The notes under the pieces are model-generated. The model ran no database searches. It was not told where the DNA came from and saw nothing but the letters and a program-made list of their open reading frames with translations. Both the position numbers and the translations under genes were made by a program. From RGIG1934 sp964492545 (GTDB lineage Bacteria; Bacillota; Clostridia; Lachnospirales; Lachnospiraceae), in the NCBI GenBank assembly GCA_964492545.1, contig CAZBKO010000001.1:22517-86516 (forward strand): a stretch of 64,000 nucleotides of DNA, given 5' to 3'. Shown here piece after piece: positions 63,570-64,000 of the stretch. Position 1 is the stretch's first letter. Each line of letters opens with the position of its first letter.

Positions 63570-64000
63570 TTGGATAATTACGAATACAATATCAAGTCAG
63601 ACCAGATTAAAAAGCTTTACAATAAGAGAGATTACACTACAGCTGCAAAGGTTGCAGATAGCATAGATTGGAGAAGAGTCAAGAATAATTCAATGCTTAA
63701 TCTTGTATCAGATATATATGACAGATGCAAGGAGTACGAGAAGGCAAGAGATATTCTTCTTATCGCATATGACAGAACTACATGTGGTAGACAGCTTGCT
63801 TACAAGCTCACAATCTTATCACTGAGACTTAAGGATTTTGTCGAGGCCGATGAATTCTATCAGGATTTCGTGGAGATGGCTCCGGATGATACAACTCAGT
63901 ATATTCTTAAGTATAGAATTGCTAAGACCAAGGGTGAGGATATAGATGTTCTCATCAAGATTCTTGAGGCGTATTCGGATGTTGAGATGGATGAGAGATG
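63570..64000 (+). CDS. TPR-repeat protein, N-terminal part (cut by window edge)
   Basis: At least 143 residues; the gene runs past the right edge. It begins with TTG 63570, with GAGGTGA five bases upstream. The sequence (YNKRDYTTAAKVADSIDWRR, YDRCKEYEKARDILLIAYDR, LKDFVEADEFYQDFVEMAPD) has the helix pairs of tetratricopeptide repeats. It is not the Toprim nuclease JetD expected after JetC. Its partner is unknown; TPR proteins usually form scaffolds. Confidence 0.8.
   Translation, partial: MDNYEYNIKSDQIKKLYNKRDYTTAAKVADSIDWRRVKNNSMLNLVSDIYDRCKEYEKARDILLIAYDRTTCGRQLAYKLTILSLRLKDFVEADEFYQDFVEMAPDDTTQYILKYRIAKTKGEDIDVLIKILEAYSDVEMDER

Overview
The window looks like a chromosomal segment of an anaerobic, low-GC, spore-forming Clostridia of the family Lachnospiraceae (genus not decided). 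The grounds are AT-rich DNA with AGGAGG-type ribosome sites, frequent GTG/TTG starts, T-box control of trp genes, a large (about 263 nt) SRP RNA, SpmA/SpmB, and a yaaO-to-rsmI gene order like that of Bacillus subtilis. All names come from reading motifs and gene order; no database search was run.

Layout. 1-2600 (minus strand): trpE-trpG-trpD behind a tryptophan T-box leader with a clear promoter. 2705-9325: hydrolase, EamA transporter, a YhaO/YhaN-like (SbcD/SbcC-like) nuclease-ATPase pair and an Orn/Lys/Arg decarboxylase. 9450-14999: guanylate-kinase-like gene, a decayed XRE locus, then yaaR, holB, yaaT/ricT, a tRNA methyltransferase and rsmI. 15014-19875: a hybrid sensor kinase broken by a frameshift at an A7 tract, spmA, Fic-like remnants, and spmB pointing the other way.

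19986-38104 is a large cell-envelope region. A dlt-like set (adenylation enzyme, carrier protein, MBOAT, SGNH/DltD-like protein with two FN3-like domains) has an extra GNAT gene. It is followed by a TagF-like glycerophosphotransferase, a secreted beta-helix protein, a Wzm/Wzt-type ABC exporter, an RgpF-like rhamnan protein, rmlD-B-A-C for dTDP-L-rhamnose, and a family 2 glycosyltransferase. Together they suggest synthesis, export and ester/phosphate decoration of a rhamnose-containing wall polymer (inference).

38194-43749 holds a 54-residue protein, two lipoproteins (one a DUF885 peptidase) and a large secreted protein; the last two are divergent and seem to share one palindromic -35 box. 43831-56533 is housekeeping: metG-tatD-rsmA, a degenerate HD-GYP-like protein, tadA, a HTH-GHKL-STAS-like regulator, SRP RNA, pfk, dnaX, ybaB and recR. 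Right after recR comes a triplicated cysteine-rich small protein, then a JetA-JetB-JetC (MksF/E/B-like SMC) module with no JetD nuclease next to it, then the start of a TPR protein.

The most unusual signals are: a dispersed structured repeat whose hairpin loop can pair with its own 3' end (three copies, one truncated), lying just upstream of start codons; a 113 bp imperfect palindrome upstream of an atypical rmlC; the cysteine-rich protein joined to the Jet/Mks-like module; the shared -35 box; and the frameshifted kinase.
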